Part shown: positions 4,248-5,993 of the stretch, in pieces | Layout: each line of letters begins with the position of its first letter | Numbering within the stretch: position 1 is the first letter of the stretch | Origin: an uncultured Lysobacterales bacterium | GTDB lineage: Bacteria; Pseudomonadota; Gammaproteobacteria; Xanthomonadales; SZUA-36 | Length of the DNA: 5,993 bases | Assembly (NCBI GenBank): GCA_937974465.1 | Contig: CALJWY010000075.1 | Location: 1 to 5,993, forward strand | Direction of reading: 5' to 3' | Notes under the pieces: generated by a model | Database searches by the model: none | What the model saw: the letters and a program-made list of their open reading frames with translations, nothing else | Told to the model about the DNA's origin: nothing | Translations under genes and position numbers: made by a program

Positions 4248-5624
4248 TTATTGGTAGCCAATCATTACAGCGATAACCATCGTGATGCTGCCCAGCAAGA
4301 GCAACTGCAACATCAGTGGCCAGATGAAACGGAACCAGCGTCCATAGGGAATGCCACAGATACCCAGGATACCCATCAGGACCGCGTTTGTTGGGACGAC
4401 CATATTCATGAATCCGTCACCCATCTGGTAGGCCAGTACGGCCACCTGTCTGCTGACGCCAACGATATCCGAGATCGGCGCCATGATCGGCATCGTGACA
4501 TAGGCCTGACCGGAGCCCGAGGGTATAAAGAAATTCAGAATGCTCTGAATAAATAACATGCCCACGGCAGACAACTCTGCACCCACTGCCTGCAATGGTT
4601 GTGACAGACCATGAACGATGGTGTGCAATACCAGGCCGTCACTCAAGGTGATCTCGATTGCCCGTGCAAAACCGATCAACAGTGCCGTGCCAATCAACTC
4701 ACCGGCCCCGTCAATGAAGCGATGCGCCATATCATCGAATGACATGTGACTAATCAGACCCGCGACAATTGCCAGCGCGAAAAAGATTCCCCCGAGTTCG
4801 ACGAAGTACCATTGATGCTGCTTAATGCCCCACACGACAAGCACCAGGGTCACCAGGGTTGCCAGCAACACCAGTCGCTGCCGGGTAGTGATTGGGCCGG
4901 TTTCCGGTGGCGCTGGTGGCTGAGCTTCCGGTACATCTGCAACCAGCGAGAGGGTAGGATCCTGGCGGACTTTTTTTGCGTATCGTACGACGTGGATATA
5001 ACCCAACGTGAAAAAAGGAATGAACATGAAAAGACGGAACGCCATTCCAGAGACCGGCTCAAGGCCTGCCACTTCCTGCGCCACCAGCACAGTGAACGGG
5101 TTCATTACTGCCGTGCCATAACCGATCCCATAACCGACCACCATGATGCCCAGTGCGGCGACCGTATCCATGCGCATGCCGACACACAGTGTGATCAGTA
5201 TCGCGACAAGCGGTATGTACTCCTCGGCCATGCCAATCGTGGATGAGCCGATGGCAAAGGCCAGCATACCCATCAGGATCAGTAGCATTGGCTGACCACC
5301 AAACCGGTTTAAGACTTTTGCCAACGCGGCGTCAAGTGCCCCGGTGGCCCGGATGACGGCCAGGGCTCCACCAATGATGAAGACAAAAAAGATAATTCCC
5401 TGTGCATCACCCAGTCCGCGCGGTATTACGGTGAGCACTTCCCAAAGCGGTAATGGATCCGTTTCTTCTACGATTGCGTAGGTGCCCGGAACAACGACCT
5501 CGTGACCATGGCTCGTTTCGGTTTCGAACTGACCTGCAGGCAGCACCAGCGTTAATACGTAGGCCAGCAAAATCATGCAATATAGCAATACCAGCGTATG
5601 CGGAACTTTCAGTTTGGTTATCAT
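4248..5624 (-). CDS. yfcC: YfcC/DcuC family membrane transporter
   Basis: Inner-membrane secondary transporter of the YfcC branch of the DcuC family (PF03606, COG1288). Relatives include the C4-dicarboxylate carrier DcuC and putative basic amino acid antiporters; the substrate here is not fixed by sequence, and YfcC itself is poorly characterised. The 458 residues form two hydrophobic halves: N-terminal helix 8-30, an extracytoplasmic loop 31-70, helices from 73 to 210, a cytoplasmic linker 212-248 that is Pro-rich at 231-244, then helices from 249 to 456. Family signatures are GMAEEYIPL (131-139), GYGTAVMNPFT (168-178), NFFIPSGSGQAYVTMPIM (364-381) and QMGDGFMNMVVPTNAVLMG (400-418); the last two mirror each other and probably line the transport path. 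Length is normal for the family. AAAGGGA (5633-5639) lies eight bases before ATG at 5622-5624 and supports the start. It is convergent with the Sel1-repeat gene and stands alone on its strand, so it is probably monocistronic. The family is firm; the gene symbol is by similarity. Confidence 0.9.
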   Translation of the reverse strand: MITKLKVPHTLVLLYCMILLAYVLTLVLPAGQFETETSHGHEVVVPGTYAIVEETDPLPLWEVLTVIPRGLGDAQGIIFFVFIIGGALAVIRATGALDAALAKVLNRFGGQPMLLILMGMLAFAIGSSTIGMAEEYIPLVAILITLCVGMRMDTVAALGIMVVGYGIGYGTAVMNPFTVLVAQEVAGLEPVSGMAFRLFMFIPFFTLGYIHVVRYAKKVRQDPTLSLVADVPEAQPPAPPETGPITTRQRLVLLATLVTLVLVVWGIKQHQWYFVELGGIFFALAIVAGLISHMSFDDMAHRFIDGAGELIGTALLIGFARAIEITLSDGLVLHTIVHGLSQPLQAVGAELSAVGMLFIQSILNFFIPSGSGQAYVTMPIMAPISDIVGVSRQVAVLAYQMGDGFMNMVVPTNAVLMGILGICGIPYGRWFRFIWPLMLQLLLLGSITMVIAVMIGYQ

Positions 5625-5633
5625 TCTCAGGAT

Positions 5634-5669
5634 CCCTTTAGGTGGCCCCTTTTTGTGGTAAAAATGGGG
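5634..5669 (-). promoter_or_regulatory. Leader hairpin just upstream of the yfcC ribosome binding site
   Basis: Read on the minus strand, CCCC-A-TTTTT (5669-5660) pairs with AAAAAGGGG (5654-5646) around the loop ACCAC, nine pairs with one bulged A. The stem ends six bases before the ribosome binding site. The ribosome binding site itself contains AAAGGG (5639-5634), a near copy of the stem's AAAAAGGGG arm, so the CCC(A)TTT arm could instead pair with and hide it. On the plus strand the same hairpin is followed by TTTATT and would look like a terminator, but no gene runs into it from the left. The stem is seen directly; a switch function is inferred. Confidence 0.45.
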
Positions 5670-5716
5670 TTTATTCTTGCCTTTTCAGTCAATCAGTACC
5701 TGCATCGCTTTCAGTT

Positions 5717-5743
5717 CTTATACTGTTATGTGGCCTAAATCAA
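5717..5743 (-). promoter_or_regulatory. Putative yfcC promoter
   Basis: On the minus strand, TTGATT (5743-5738, four of six matches to TTGACA) and TATAAG (5722-5717, five of six matches to TATAAT) are 15 bases apart. Transcription would start near 5710, giving a leader of about 85 bases that contains the hairpin at 5646-5669. The short spacer lowers confidence. Confidence 0.4.
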
Positions 5744-5775
5744 GTTTCTGCCAGACCTTGTATTGATCAGTCTAA

Positions 5776-5949
5776 CAGCCTTCATTCACAAGTGCCGACG
5801 GAAGAATTAGCTGGTTTAATTTCGGCCTCATCAGTTTGCTCAACTTCCTCACTCGTGACTTACCTGGGCGCCCAATCCAGATTGTCTGTCGCTACGACCG
5901 CGAGCGCCAGAATGCGGATGAGTTGGTTTTGGCCGGAAGTCACAATTAA
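5776..5949 (+). pseudogene. Open frame without a start codon, possible gene remnant
   Basis: After a TAA at 5773-5775, this plus-strand frame stays open for 57 codons to TAA at 5947-5949. It has no ATG or GTG and no ribosome binding site. The middle reads like real protein, with hydrophobic ISWFNFGLISLLNFL followed by a charged RPIQIVCRYDRERQNADEL stretch, resembling the C-terminal end of a gene that has lost its front. I recognise no family. A chance open frame of this length is not rare, and the opposite strand also has a basic open frame of about 39 codons here, so the strand is uncertain. The rest of 5625-5993 holds only the yfcC leader and promoter. Confidence 0.25.
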
Positions 5950-5965
5950 CTATTTGGTCAGAGTA

Positions 5966-5993
5966 AACGACCGTTATTCGGTAGAAAGCAGTC
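5966..5993 (+). repeat. Second AACGACCG element, cut by the window edge
   Basis: AACGACCG (5966-5973) repeats the first eight bases of the element at 1941-1971. ACCG (5970-5973) and CGGT (5979-5982) form a small stem with loop TTATT, and the element continues with AAAGCAGTC, similar to AAGCGGACGGTC in the first copy. The match is partial and the sequence stops at the edge, so membership of one repeat family is tentative. Confidence 0.3.

Noticed and set aside
4746..5246. Long plus-strand frame of 166 codons antisense to the transporter.
   Set aside because: It is the complement of a clear membrane protein gene, very rich in His, Gln, Asp and Arg as expected for antisense of hydrophobic codons, with no ribosome binding site.
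1..5993. CRISPR arrays, tRNA or rRNA genes, insertion sequences, phage or defence genes.
   Set aside because: No regularly spaced direct repeats, cloverleaf arms, terminal inverted repeats or transposase, nuclease or phage motifs were found on reading the window.

Overview
This window looks like ordinary chromosome from a Gram-negative proteobacterium, most likely a gammaproteobacterium and possibly a marine or uncultivated lineage. The reasons are a SlyD-type FKBP with a His-rich tail, a periplasmic Sel1-repeat protein with a classical signal peptide, an FKBP/DUF1295/sulfotransferase mix common in such genomes, and moderate GC. The organism is an inference from gene types; no rRNA or marker gene is present.

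Layout, left to right. (1) 1-578: a sigma70-like -10 box and a slyD-like peptidyl-prolyl isomerase. (2) 617-1636: a polytopic membrane protein of the DUF1295 / steroid 5-alpha-reductase-like family, 38 bases after slyD on the same strand and probably cotranscribed with it. (3) 1637-2067: a 431-base gap with several hairpins, a perfect 13-base palindrome and two tandem promoter-like units. (4) 2068-2538: a small membrane-anchored protein of unknown function. After a 90-base gap holding a bulged 10-bp inverted repeat comes 2629-3252, a small sulfotransferase-fold protein. (5) 3253-3593: a 341-base gap without a convincing gene. (6) 3594-4220: a secreted protein with three 36-residue Sel1 repeats. 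(7) 4210-4244: a hairpin that can end transcription from both sides. (8) 4248-5624, minus strand: a YfcC/DcuC-type transporter, with a leader hairpin and a putative promoter upstream. (9) 5776-5949: an open frame without a start codon, possibly a gene remnant, followed at the window edge by a motif resembling one in the 1941-1971 region.

The genes do not form an evident pathway. Only slyD with DUF1295, and more weakly the unknown membrane protein with the sulfotransferase, look like transcription units. I see no CRISPR array, tRNA, rRNA, insertion sequence, phage gene or defence system. The most interesting leads are non-coding: the yfcC leader, where one segment could pair with either of two partners, one of them the ribosome binding site; the tandem AGCGGAC/TATAAY units upstream of the unknown gene; and the structured gap before the sulfotransferase.
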